Shown here: one piece after another, positions 11,440-23,079 of the stretch | Numbering within the stretch: the first letter of the stretch is position 1 | Layout: every line of letters starts with the position of its first letter | Assembly: GCA_963682175.1 (NCBI GenBank) | Contig: OY821786.1 | Coordinates: 33,721,501-33,785,500 of the forward strand | DNA: 64,000 bases | Reading direction: 5' to 3' | Origin: Triglochin maritima | Taxonomy: Eukaryota; Streptophyta; Magnoliopsida; Alismatales; Juncaginaceae | Position numbers and translations under genes: made by a program | Notes under the pieces: generated by a model | What the model was told of the DNA's origin: nothing | Databases searched by the model: none | The model's input: only the letters and a program-made list of their open reading frames with translations

Positions 11440-14400
11440 TCATTCCCCAATCGATTGCAAGTCTGATACAGGCGACACTGGAGATGGTGAATTTCTTTCC
11501 GACGAGAACTCATGATTGTACCAGTTTAATACTGAATGAAGACTACCACCTGAGTTTTGTTCATCTTCTTCATCATCGCTGTTGTCATCACCATTTTCGT
11601 AGGTTTCAAGGTAGGCCTCATCATCATCATCGTCATTGTCATCCTAAAGCATTGTTAATTTAGTATCAGCAATACACTCACAGGTAAGCGATCAAAAATA
11701 GTACTTAAATAGCAACTGTATCATGATAGCTTAGGTGCAAGAGCACCATTTAGTAATTAAAATCTGGTAGTAAGATAGTTAATGTCAGTAGTGCCTTCAC
11801 AGGTAAGACTTAAGGGTACCTCTGCATCTTCATCTACCGACAAATACGACGAATCTAGTTTAGCATACAACTCCTCATCACCATGTTCTTTAACGGTTTC
11901 CATTTGATCCTGCACAACAAATAACAATGCTAAGATGTAAAGATCAATACGACGAGGATAGTAACTTTTCTATGCATAAAAAAGACAATAAAAGTGGCCA
12001 ATCTATGTTAATTTAATTTCCATCGTAAAGCTAAAACTGAAAGAGGATGATAAATGGAACTCTTACAAGTTCTGATCTCAGCTGCTCCACTCTTTTGTGC
12101 ATATTAGAGATGTGTTGGTTAAGAGCCTGTTTCCAGATATTAGAATTAAAAAATGATGAGAAAGTTAACATATAACAGGGATTATTACTCCATCGGTAAA
12201 TCAAAGCAAGGCACAATGGATCGATGTATATTTTCTCTATTCTATAATTATTGATCAATATTCAACTAGTTTATATCAGAATATGATTGTAGAATTTTCA
12301 TAATTCAAGGTCAGAAGACTAGCATATCTGCTGTTTGGGATTCTGATTGATCTAATCATGAGATAAAAGCCTGAAACATACCTCCCGCCGTTGGAGCTCA
12401 ATAGATCGTGCTAAAGCTTTTCTTTTTGTCAATAAATTTTTAGGCCTGAGGGTAGAGGGACGCTGATAATCTCTTCCACGATACACAATCACAGCAAACC
12501 CTTTGGAAACTTTGTCCACAGAAACCAGAATCCCACCACTCTCTGCTTCTAGTGACAATGCAACACCCTTGACCTGTGCAAAATTCTTGGCCTTCACAAG
12601 GATCTTAACCAACTCTCTATATTTCCAGTGCAAGTGCATGTTTTCCACAGTCCCATCGAAAACCCCACGCCTCCCTGTATGTAGTTCTAGCACATCAGAG
12701 AAGCATAGCCAAGAAATTGACAAAATGATGTACTGTAAGTGTTTTGAAGGCCAAATTTGAGGATCCTATATAGATCCTTCACAGCAATAACCCCCATTTG
12801 ACATGATGAAGTTAAACCATATCATTAAATCAATTTCAAAGAGGAAGAAAAGTAGCAAACCAATCAACAAATTGCTGTGAAGCATAACCAAAAACCATCA
12901 TAATATTAATATCTGAGTAAACAGAAAAAGAAGGATTTGTATTTTCCTTTAGTATATCATGTTAAGGAAGATAAGAGAAACCAATGTTTGTGCATACCAA
13001 GCAGTAAGAAGGCCTTCATCTTCAAACCAAGCTTACGGAACATGTAACGTTCTTCATCACTGAGACTTTCTGGATCTGGCTTTTGTTCTGCAGGCTTCAA
13101 GAATTCCTCTACTTTACCCAAAGCCTTTTCAGCTTTTGCCAATCTTTTATCTGCCTGATAAATAGATATAGTTAAGGTTAATACCATCATCGCCTTCTAG
13201 CACTAAAATCTTGATAACTTCGAGAAAGGCCAGAAAAAAAAATCACACTAACGACAACACTAGGTCATTGCTTCTATTTGCAGGATATCAATTAGAGCAG
13301 CACCCAACTCGAGAACTGGAAGGGAGACCAATGCTTTTGCGAGTCATAATGTGAAACCATTAACTGGTTTTAAGGAGTAAGCATTGAGCCATTGATAACA
13401 TCAAACATCATGGTTTTCTTCTTAACATGCAATCTTTTATTCCAAAACAGAAAATCAACGGCTTCAAAGACATGCTTACTATTAGCACGTACAGAGTCTT
13501 TGCCTGAAATACCTTTCAACATGCTAGATGGTAGATAACAAAATAATTTCTAAGTTCCATTACTTTGTCGACAATAACAATAAATAATAATATTATTATT
13601 ATTTTAAGCCTAGCCTACCCCAACTAGTTTGGGATTAAAGGCTTTGTTGTTGTATTATTTTAAGCCTAATGCTGATGCAAATTTATTTATCATCTCATCT
13701 GAGTGAGGTTATACAACAACGAGCATGAGAACCTCAAGCAAACTAACATTAGTTGATGTGGCACACACTCATTGCAGCAGACAGAAAAGCTTAATATGAC
13801 AATTTCCCAAGGGAGAAAAATGGTCAAGGGTCACTTATGTTGCAACTTATGATACCCATATATCTGAGAACATATACAAGTAGAAAATATGCGGCTTGAA
13901 GTTCCAGACCTACACATGGCAAAGTTAATAAGCAAATACTAAAGCATGTTGTATAAATTATTCCTCTGCCCAACCACCCCAGGAAACAGAGGGAAGCGTG
14001 CATCAGAGTTTTAGTATGGTACATTAACACATCTGTCAGTCATAAATTCAACTAATATCATTATAGTAGATGATAAGATATGAAGAGGGACAAATACAGA
14101 AGAACTCGTATCAAATTTTAATAATAATTATTAAGTAATGGATATTGTTTCAAAAAATGATGAAAAAGAGTACTCATCAAGCTCAAGAAACTCACAAGAA
14201 GAAGCTTTCTCTCGAGCTTCCTGACAAGATCAGCATGTCTTGCAACATCAGCTGCTCGTGCCATTTTATCTTTATAATCATGATCCAACTGCTTTCCCCA
14301 TCTAGCATTTGCTTCTTGTGTTTCAGTAAGAGTACCGGTAGTGCTGGACTCCTTAGGAGTCACCATATTAGAGAAAACTGAAAGTGAAGCCTTCACTCTG

Positions 14401-14746
14401 GCTTGCTCCTCTTCATCTTGGAGCTCTCTTGCCAGTCTCTCTCTCTCCAGTAAAGCCTCTGTGAGTTCTGGTGCTAAAAAATCTTTCCCTCTGTAGAAAA
14501 CAATGAAATCCTTGTTTCTACAGAGAAGTGTGCCCCCTGTCAACCTCTGCAGATGGCAGACACGTTTGATGTCAATTGACCATTGACAGAGAAACAGCTG
14601 AGAACTTCTAAACAAGTTTTGATGAAGGCAACTTTGTTCCAGAACCCGAACCCCAATAAAAAATCGATCTAAACTACCTGCACTCTATTACATTAACCAT
14701 TACGACCTAGATCTAATAATTGGAATTTCTGAAAACACATACGAAG

Positions 14747-14817
<71 letters not shown>

Positions 14818-17800
14818 GGCTTGCAGCACCCGAAACAATATTCAAAGCAAAACTCCATACAGAAAACAAATAGCATAAACTATTCAAACTTGTGAGTGTC
14901 GACTTTCATGGAAACATGAATCTTGAACTAAGTTCACAAAGTTCACTTACAAAAACAACCATCCAAGATTTCCTAAACATGAAGAATCCAGAATACGAAA
15001 TGAACATATCAATTAGACTGCAACAACAACAGACCCGGTGGCTGGTATTTAGCCTATTTGTTGTAAGTCAAGCACTGAAGCACTTGTTTTCCTGTTTCTA
15101 TAAACATTATTTCCCTACTTTTTTTGTTACAATTTATACTTAAAAAAATTAAAATGCAACAATTATAGATGCAGGTACAACAAGAGAATGCAGAAAATAG
15201 CAGGGCATGGTATAAAATAAGATGCTCTGGGTCTCTTTGCAGAAAGTACAACATGAACGTACTTTGATTTCTTCCGCCATTCGCTCACTAGTGGTGAGTT
15301 GTACTCCACGCTTGAGAGCAATTTTCGCAATGGAACTTCTTTCCCAAAGTTTAACCATTGCCGCAGCCAGACCTTGGTGTTGCCTACTTCTTCCTTGAAA
15401 TCAGAGGGGGAAAAGAAACATATCAATCATCAACTCAGGCAGCTAAGAGAGAGCGTGCACACAAAACAATATAGTACCCAAGGCAAAATGAGGTGGAAGA
15501 GTCCTAGCAAGCCTTCTCAGAGCCGTCTGATCTTTCATGCCAAGGTGGGGCCTCACTCCATATGGAAGAATTCTGAAAGGTGGTTTGTAATTGGGAATGT
15601 GTGTTGGAAGTAAATCAGCATCAACTGGCAACGGATCACAACCAGCCCAATCAGTAAACCTAGGACCCAGACCATCTAACAGACAGTCCATTTCATGTTC
15701 ATACTTGACCTCCACAGTTGCTTTAGTGTTTTCAATATTCTCGGCATTGGCCGCAACACCTTCAACATCATTTTCATTGTGATATTCTACAGGAGAGCTG
15801 ATTGAGTTATGACTATATCTATCAAGAGAGCCAACTCCAGTAGAATGGCTACTCTGCTTTTTAACTGGTGTAGGCACCTCATAGGTAACACCCCTGTATA
15901 AAGAAATTGAACTCCCTGACCGCCATATCACCAAGCCTCCCGTTTTTCGCTGAAGGCAACAATTACACATTATAATCAGACTTTTAGGTTCTAATTAGGT
16001 AGAAGTTTATGCACAAACACCCAAGATTACATAATCATGTTGTTATGCATACATTCTGAATTATATATTTATATCATGAGGAGGGATCAACTATTCTTGA
16101 ATTATGTTAACGCAAATTTACCTTTGTCAATAACCTAAAATTTAAGCCCTGGATGAAAATTCTAAACCACGGATCTTGATCTATGACTAATACTATTTGT
16201 GTACGTCAAAAATCAATTTTTTTTGGAGTCGTTTTATAAAAGATCAAGAAACCAAAGTTTTTAACGAATGTGATGTGCAATGTTCAGGGATCGCCCAGTA
16301 GTGGGTGATATTTTTTTATATTATTTAATTATTATTTTTGTTTTAATTAAAAAATAGGGAAAAATTAGAAAAATTAGAAAAAATATATATAGAAAAAACC
16401 TTATATGTATGTTTGGCCTTAAAAAACACTTAAATAGAATTAGAAGAGATGAAGGGGCGTTTAAAAAAAGAAAAAACCCGGAGGGCCAAGATTTCATCTC
16501 ACCAAACACAACCCCTATATATAACTCATATCCTCAAACCTTAACCCTAACCCCAAAACAAAAGTGACGGCTACCCTCTCTAATCTCTCCCCCAAACTCT
16601 AATCCAGCCCTCACCCTCTCTAATCTCTCCCCTAAACCCTAACGCAGCCGACAGGAGGAGAAAGGAGGTAAGAAGGGCTGCACCACAACCTTTGCCGACA
16701 GGAGGAGAAAGGAGGAGAAGAAGGGCTGCAACACACGGTCGCCTAGGCAACAGCACAAACCGCACACCCTTGTGTGCGGTGTGCAGGTGGTCGCATAGGC
16801 GACCACCTGAAGGGGCGGTCGCCAATTCGCCTAGGCGACCGCCCACATGAACGTTGGTGATGTGTTCATCTTTGCATCTTTTGATCTCTAATATGAAATG
16901 ACACTCAATTTTTTTTTTTGATTTTTAAACCATATAGATCAACATCTACGGCTTGAATTTTCAATTTTAAGTTATTAACAAAGGTAAATTTGTGTCAATA
17001 GACTTCAGGAGTAGGAGATCCCTCCTCTTATATCATATAATATTTAAAATTACAAATCCTAGTGATTTTGAAGTAAATCATGCTATATCTAAGAGATTGG
17101 TAGTCATTTGTAATTCAACAATAAATAACAAGTAAAATGTAACAGGCAATAGCAATAACAACCGTGACCTCTAACATGTAATCAGCATTCTTTACGTTCC
17201 CAATAAAGTGAAAGATTACTATTTTTTGTCTTTTGAGTTATAATAGACTAAACTAAAAATGACAATTAAACCATGTGCATTCCTTATTTATTGTCTTACA
17301 GCATTTAGCGTTCCTACTCTATATTGAATCAAGGATCAACCAGGAATAGAATTTCTGTCATCACAGGGGTAGATTACTCAATCTGACCACCTTACCCCAC
17401 CCAAGGTGGGAGGCTGGGAGCCTCTTTTGCGGCTTTAGGGTGTTATTAACAATTTAGGCTATTATTATTACTTGATGCTTCTAAATTGGGTCATGTAGCT
17501 TATGTTTCGGAAATGATAGAACGGTCGTGCAACTTGTCACGCAAATAGGGTCATCATTTCACGCATAATTTACACAATCTCACTACAGCAAACCCAGTTG
17601 ACCAAAATATCAGTAAAAGAAGATAGTAATAATATGTAATGATATTACCATGTAAATAAACATCCTAAACACCTACTTCCAATTTCCCCTTAAAACCAGC
17701 AAGCATCCTGTCAAGATGCTAAAACTGTGGTGAACAAGTATTCATGTCAAATAGCATGTAGACCATTATACATTCATGATCATAAGTCACTATTAAAACA

Positions 17801-18695
17801 AACTCATATCGGCAAATGGTTCATTAAAATTCGAAGATACCACTCGAAATTTGGTTCCATCAATGCAATCCAACATCAATCTCAAAAGAGACTCCTACAT
17901 TAAGCATAGTAATGGGGTCAGATGTACGCAACCATAACCCTATCACCTTGTGACAGAGAGGTTGCTTCGGATTAACTCGTGATAGGATGTCTAGACAACT
18001 TTCTACTAATCCACAATATATAAAACTCGATCCGACGCCGAGGGAAAAACAAAAAAACAAAAAGACATGGTTTCGAGAAACACAACCTCCAGAATCTCGT
18101 GCATCCGCTTCATGTTAAGCGCAGGAGGCCCCTCGCACTTCAACCTAACAACCTCCTCCGTCCGCCACTTCTCGTGGATCTTATCGACAACTTCCTTTGT
18201 GACTCCGCCGCCCCCGATCTTAGTCTTGGATTTCAACCGCATCGCCAAATGCCTCAATCTCCTCAGCTCCGTCTCGGGGATGGTCAGCTCGGCCACCGAC
18301 GTCCTCCTCTCCTTCCTTCTCTCCACCGTCCTCTCCTCCTCCCACGGGAACCTCACCTCCCCAATTCCACCCCTTCCGTTCGGCAAGTCTCCGTCCTCGG
18401 AGTAGAAGACGTCCTCCACCGACCCCTTTTCGGGTAAAGACAGGGTCTTTACGGGGTCGGGGTCGTCGACGTAGCCGAATTTCTTGAGCTTCTCGACGAT
18501 CCTGTCCATGGTGCTGAAGGTGTAGTCGTCGTCGTCGGAGGGGGTGTGGGGATTGTAGTCGAGGAGGGATTTGGGGGTTTTGGGGAGGATTGGGGGTTTC
18601 CAGTGGTCGAGGAAGCGGAAGTAGGGACGGGAGAGGGAGAGGAAGGGGAAGGGGTGGGGATGGAGGCGGGAGAGGGAGAAGGAGGTGAACGCCAT
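11440..18695 (-). CDS. CRM-domain chloroplast splicing factor (CFM3-like), 9 exons
   Basis: CRM proteins bind group II introns in plastids and assist their splicing. Exons in gene order: 18087-18695, 15478-15949, 15263-15393, 14196-14546, 12998-13154, 12382-12674, 12067-12126, 11820-11909, 11440-11643. All borders are GT-AG, phases are consistent, and the 2,367-nt product encodes 788 residues. The N-terminus is Ser/Pro/Arg-rich like a transit peptide, followed by [18 protein letters not shown]. Three CRM domains lie at about 135-230 (ends [11 protein letters not shown]...YRG), 340-430 ([20 protein letters not shown]) and 550-650 ([10 protein letters not shown]...YRGRDY). The tail is acidic (runs of Asp/Glu) and ends DLQSIGE. 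Three CRM domains fit CFM2/CFM3; the N-terminal motif favours CFM3. Intron 1 holds a hAT MITE, and a MULE starts within about 100 bp of the ATG. Confidence 0.88.
13598..13668 (+). mobile_element. severely truncated Au SINE with 15-bp TSD
   Basis: 13613-13653 reads GCCTACCCCAACTAGTTTGG and ends GGCTTTGTTGTTGT, the 3' end of the plant Au SINE. It is flanked by a perfect direct repeat ATTATTTTAAGCCTA at 13598-13612 and 13654-13668. Only about 41 bp of the SINE was integrated. It lies in the intron between exons 4 and 5 of the CRM gene. Confidence 0.75.
14750..14815. repeat. (AT)n microsatellite
   Basis: About 33 uninterrupted AT dinucleotides in the intron between exons 3 and 4 of the CRM gene. 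Confidence 0.97.
16278..16856. mobile_element. hAT MITE with 8-bp TSD GTGATGTG
   Basis: 579-bp non-coding element. The left end is CAATGTTCAGGGATCGCCCA; the right end in reverse complement is CAACGTTCATGTGGGCGGTC. Near the right end are CGCCTAGGCG palindromes. Perfect 8-bp direct repeats GTGATGTG flank it at 16270-16277 and 16857-16864, the hAT target-duplication length. It lies in intron 1 of the CRM gene. The larger element at 34095-36907 has the same ends and the same CGCCTAGGCG subterminal words. Confidence 0.85.
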
Positions 18696-19016
18696 GGATG
18701 GGTGGATGGATGGATAGTGGAGATGAGAATGTCAATTGTGGGTTTGGGGATGTTTGAACGTTTCGCGTCACGGACGCTGCTAACCCAGTCAGCAGAATGA
18801 CTGATGTGGGCAATCCAGTCAGCAGACGCGGCTGAGTTCGCTCTCTTCCCAGAAACAATTTGTTTGTTTAGTTTATTCCTCGTTTCGTACAAATTTCGCC
18901 ATCCCTCGCCATCCCTCATTAATGCGTCTCAAATCACTCCATTCTTTCATCATGTTGGCGTTCCTACACTCAACATTCGTCCTCCTATTTCTTCCATTCT
19001 CTTTATTAAATTCATT

Positions 19017-19166
19017 TTTTTCCGGACACACACATCAGTCATTTTCTTTAGTTTCTGGACAAGCACGTAACTTATTCCGGACACAGTTACTATTTATTCC
19101 GGACAGTTGGAATACTTATTCCGGACAGACGGAACACTTATTCCGGACAGACGAACTACTTACTCC
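19017..19166 (+). repeat. 22-bp TCCGG minisatellite, block 1 (5' of transposase)
   Basis: Six or so ATTCCGGACAGAC-type monomers, the last four exactly 22 bp apart, between the element's left end and the transposase start. In this block the plus strand reads CCGGACAGAC, opposite to blocks 2 and 3. Confidence 0.85.
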
Positions 19167-19359
19167 TGATTTTTTGTTGCTGTTGTTTTATTTTCCCGAT
19201 GCGTCCACCATCGCATTTAATGCTTTTCAAATCAGCACGTCCTCCGTCTTCTTTCTTATTGTTTGGCACGTCACGAAGATACAAATATGAGTGTCTAGGT
19301 TATTCCGATCCTACGAACCATTCCTTCTTCTCTCCTTCCTCCATTTTTGTTGTACTGTA

Positions 19360-22073
19360 ATGGCACTCGTAAATGTGTCCTCACAGCCGGCTCATGCCTC
19401 CAACGTCCCTCAAGTGATGATGAATTTTCCTTCCTTCGAAGAAGCCAAAACATTTTACGTTTCATACGCCGATTCCTGTGGTTTTGGTGTGAAGATAAGG
19501 CAATCTCATTACGGTCATGGTGTTGTAATACGGGCCACTCTTACTTGCTCAAAGGAAGGTAATGCTCCCGGAAACCAAGGTGAAGGTAGATCGAAACATA
19601 GGTTATCCGGTAGGGTCGAATGCACTGCTCGGATTAGGGTCTCCGGTAATCCATCCAGAGGCTACGTAATTAACTACGTAGATCTCGAACATAATCACGC
19701 CATGCTGTCGGAAGACCAGATGCGCTTCCTCCGACAAAAACGATCCGTCCCGGAGTCCGCCAGAGCACGCATTTCGTGCAATGATGCTGCCGGTATATCT
19801 GCCGCCAAGACCATGCAATCTTTTGTGGTCGAAGCTGGAGGTCACGATAAATTGTCTTTCAACGAGCGGGACCTAAGGTTATTTATTCTCCACTTAACCT
19901 GGTTGAAGTTACGCATTTAGCTTTGTCATAAAAATTATGTTTCGCAGGAATGTTGTGAACGAGGTTAGAAACCTCAAAATGGGACCAGGAGATGCGCAAA
20001 CTATCCAAGATTATTTCATCAGGATGCAGAAGAATGATTCCCGCTTCTTTTACGTAATGGATATGGACGACGAAGGCAGACTACGAAATGTGTTCTGGGT
20101 CGACAGTCGTTCTCGAGCTGCTTACTCTTACTTTGGAGATGCAATATGTTTCGACACAACATACATAACAAACAAGTATGACATGCCTTTTGCCCCATTT
20201 GTGGGGGTAAATCACCACTACCAGTCCGTCCTACTCGGTTGCGCACTCCTCTCTTCCGAGACGACACAAAATTACATTTGGTTGTTCCAAACATGGTTGA
20301 CGTGCATGAACGGTACGTGTTTTATTTTGTCCGGCTTTGTCCATTTTACGTTGTGTGCCTGTCCGGTTACTCCCTTACATCTGTCCGGTTTACGTCTTTT
20401 GCTCGTCCGGTTTATCCTTTACGTCTGTCCGGTTTACGTATTTTGCTCGTCCGGTTTATCCCTTACGTCTGTCCTGTTTACGTCTTTTGCTCGTCCGGTT
20501 TATCCCTTACGTATGTCCGGTTTACGTCTTTTGCTCGTCCGTTTTATCCCTTACGTCTGTCCGGTTTACGTATTTTGCTCGTCCGGTTTATCCCTTACGT
20601 CTGTCCGGTTTACGTTTTTTGCGCGTCCGGTTTATCCCTTACGTATGTCCGGTTTACCCTTGACGCCTGTCCGGTTTACGTCTTTTGCTCGTCCGGTTTA
20701 TCCCTTACGTCTGTCCGGTTTACGTCTTTTGCTCGTCTGGTTTACCATTGACGTCTGTCCGGTTTACGTTATTTCTGTCCGGATTAACATATGTTTTTAT
20801 CTTGATCGCGTTGTGTGCAGATACAAGCCCCCCGGCGATCATAACAGACCAATGTGGCGCCATAGCTTCGGCTGTGAGGACTGTGTTCCCTGAATCGCGG
20901 CACAGATTTTGTATATGGCACATAATGAATAAGGCCCCTGTGAAGCTGCCCAAGAAGTACCGGGAGCATACGTTGTTTGACCTCAACAACTGTGTATTCG
21001 ATTCCAAGACTCCGGCAGAATTCGAGCGGAATTGGCAGGGATTTCTAGATGATTTCGAGTTGCACAACAATAATTGGCTCCGATCCATTTATGCAATTCG
21101 AGAGCACTGGGTACCTGCATTTTCGCGGGATTGTTTTTCCGCCGGAATGGCATCAACCCAGAGAAGTGAGGGTATGAACACCTTCTTCGATAAGTACCTC
21201 ACATCAAGGACGACACTTAAGCAGTTCGTTCAACAATACGAACTCGCACTACGCCACAAGTATGAGAAGGAAGCTCAGTCTGATTTCGATTGTCAGCATA
21301 AGGCTCCGCAATTGATTTCGAAATATCCATTCGAGAGGCAATTGAGCGAGTTGTATACGGTGGGTGTCTTCAAGAAGGTGCAGTTAGAAATTGGGAAGAT
21401 GATGTACTGCGACATCAAGGATGAGTTCAACGAGGACGACACATTGCACTTCAACGTGACCGAACATGTATTGACACATATCCTCTCATTGTCGAAACGG
21501 TTCACAGTGCAAATTATCGATGAGAAGTGGGTATGCGATTGCAGGATGTTTTATCACGTCGGTATCCTATGTTGTCACGTTTATGTTGTTATTGCCCGAA
21601 TACGTCCAAACGCGTTGCTCCCCGAGTCTTACATCGTCCACCGATGGAGGAAGGATATCCGAAGGAGCTATGGAGTCAAGTTTCCTCTTCAAAGCGGCAT
21701 AACGGGGAACGATGCGCTTCGTCGCCACGACGACATAATGGGTCGTGCGCTTTGGATCGCCAAGGCCGCTTTCGACTCAAACGACAGATATCTTCAGGCG
21801 GTAGAGGCACTTGAGTTGCTTAAGGAACGTATGCAACGACCTGATCCTGTGTTCACTGGTACATCCGTTCTCAATCCGGATAAGACAATACGGAAAGGCA
21901 GACCGCCGAGCAAACGACGGATTTCTTTGTCTGAGAAAATAATTAAAAGTAACGTTAAGAAAATCAACAGGAAGAAGGCTCTACCCCCGTTACACCCTGC
22001 AGCACCCAAACCGGGGGATCACGATTTCGATGACTGGGACATGAATTTGCATTACGAGGGAGTTCCTCCTTGA
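19360..22073 (+). CDS. FAR1/MULE-type transposase, open over 3 exons
   Basis: Exons 19360-19877, 19948-20312 and 20821-22073 join in frame to 711 residues. The first ATG is at 19360; upstream in-frame codons give only a GTG. The N-terminal FAR1-type zinc-binding region has Cys (TCSKEG, VECTAR) and LEHNH. The MULE core shows the expected DDE residues: Asp in CFDTTY, Asp in IITDQCGA and Glu in RSEGMN, plus the family's FCIWHI. A SWIM zinc finger follows (CDCRMF...GILCCHVYVV), then a basic tail. The DNA-cutting enzyme of the element should act in the nucleus. Splice 1 is phase 2, splice 2 phase 1; intron 2 is almost wholly 22-bp repeats. No stop or frameshift was found, so it may be functional. 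Confidence 0.87.
20330..20790 (+). repeat. 22-bp TCCGG minisatellite, block 2 (transposase intron 2)
   Basis: From 20340 to 20758, twenty successive monomers start exactly 22 bp apart without a slip. Two versions largely alternate (TCCGGTTTACGTCTTTTG... and TCCGGTTTATCCCTTACG...), giving a 44-bp higher-order unit. The array fills intron 2 from donor to acceptor, leaving only about 20-45 bp at each side. Confidence 0.95.
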
Positions 22074-22264
22074 TTATTGTATTTGTCCTTGGTTGGAATT
22101 ATTCCTATGTAATTTTGTTGGAAGTCATTGTAATTTTGTTGAAAGTCATTGTATGTAATTTTGTTGAAAGTCATTGTATTATTGCATAAGATTCAACCCT
22201 TTCTTTGCTTGATCGTTTGTGAATTAATTTCTCATGGCGACAAATATATTAAGTAATTTTGGTT

Positions 22265-22945
22265 TGTTGTATGTCTGTCCTGATTACGTTATATGTCTGT
22301 CGGTTTATTTTTTATTTAAGTCCGGATTAAGTGACCAGTATGTCCGGAATACGTAATTAGGCCGTCCGGATTACATTGTTTGTCTGTCCGGATTACGTTA
22401 TATGTCCGTCCGGAATAAGTTTTATTTATGTCCTGATTAAGTTACCAGTATGTCCTGTTTATGTTTTATTTATGTCCTGATTAAGTTACCAGTATGTCCG
22501 GAATACGTACTTAGGCTGTCCGGATTACATTGTTTGTCTGTCCGGATTACGTTATATGTCCGTCCGGAATAAGTTGTATTTATGTCCGGATTAAGTTACC
22601 AGTATGTCCGGATTACGTAACATCAATGTCCGGATTACGTTTTATTTATGTCCTGATTAAGTGACCAGTATGTCCGGAATACGTAATTAGGCAGTCCGGA
22701 TTACATTGTTTGTCTCTCCGGATTACGTTATATGTCCGTCCGGAATAAGTTTTATTTATGTCCGGATTAAGTTACCAGTATGTCCTGTTTATGTTTTATT
22801 TATGTCCTGATTAAGTTACCAGTATGTCCGGAATACGTAATTAGGCTGTCCGGATTACATTGTTTGTCTGTCCGGATTACGTTATATGTCCGTCCGGATT
22901 ACGTTATATGTCCGTCCGGATTACGTATCATGTATGTCCGGAAAA
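22265..22945 (+). repeat. 22-bp TCCGG minisatellite, block 3 (between the 3' ends)
   Basis: About 30 monomers, TCCGGATTACG or TCCGGAATAAG followed by variable bases and ending in TG or CG. TCCGG starts at 22321, 22343, 22365, 22387 and 22409 show the same 22-bp phase. It lies between the transposase stop and the end of the converging Ulp1 gene. Confidence 0.93.
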
Positions 22946-23079
22946 AAGAAAATCATTTATATATAAAAAACCAACACCAAATGTCATTGTATTGATAAAT
23001 CATTCAAATAGTCTATGTAATTTTAACATGTATACATGTATAACTTTGGGAAAAAAAATTTGAAACATTTTCAGGGCGT

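Noticed and set aside
16580..16846. 88-codon minus-strand frame
   Set aside because: Falls inside the non-coding hAT MITE; CpG-rich repeat sequence keeps it open.
18099..18919. Other frames over CRM gene exon 1
   Set aside because: GC-rich exon shadows. Only the minus-strand frame starting at 18695 splices into the CRM domains.
20330..20790. CRISPR-like or coding look of the regular repeats (several overlapping open frames)
   Set aside because: The 22-bp units have no distinct spacers, and the frames stay open only because the repeat contains no stop. The array is exactly the intron between two matching transposase exons.
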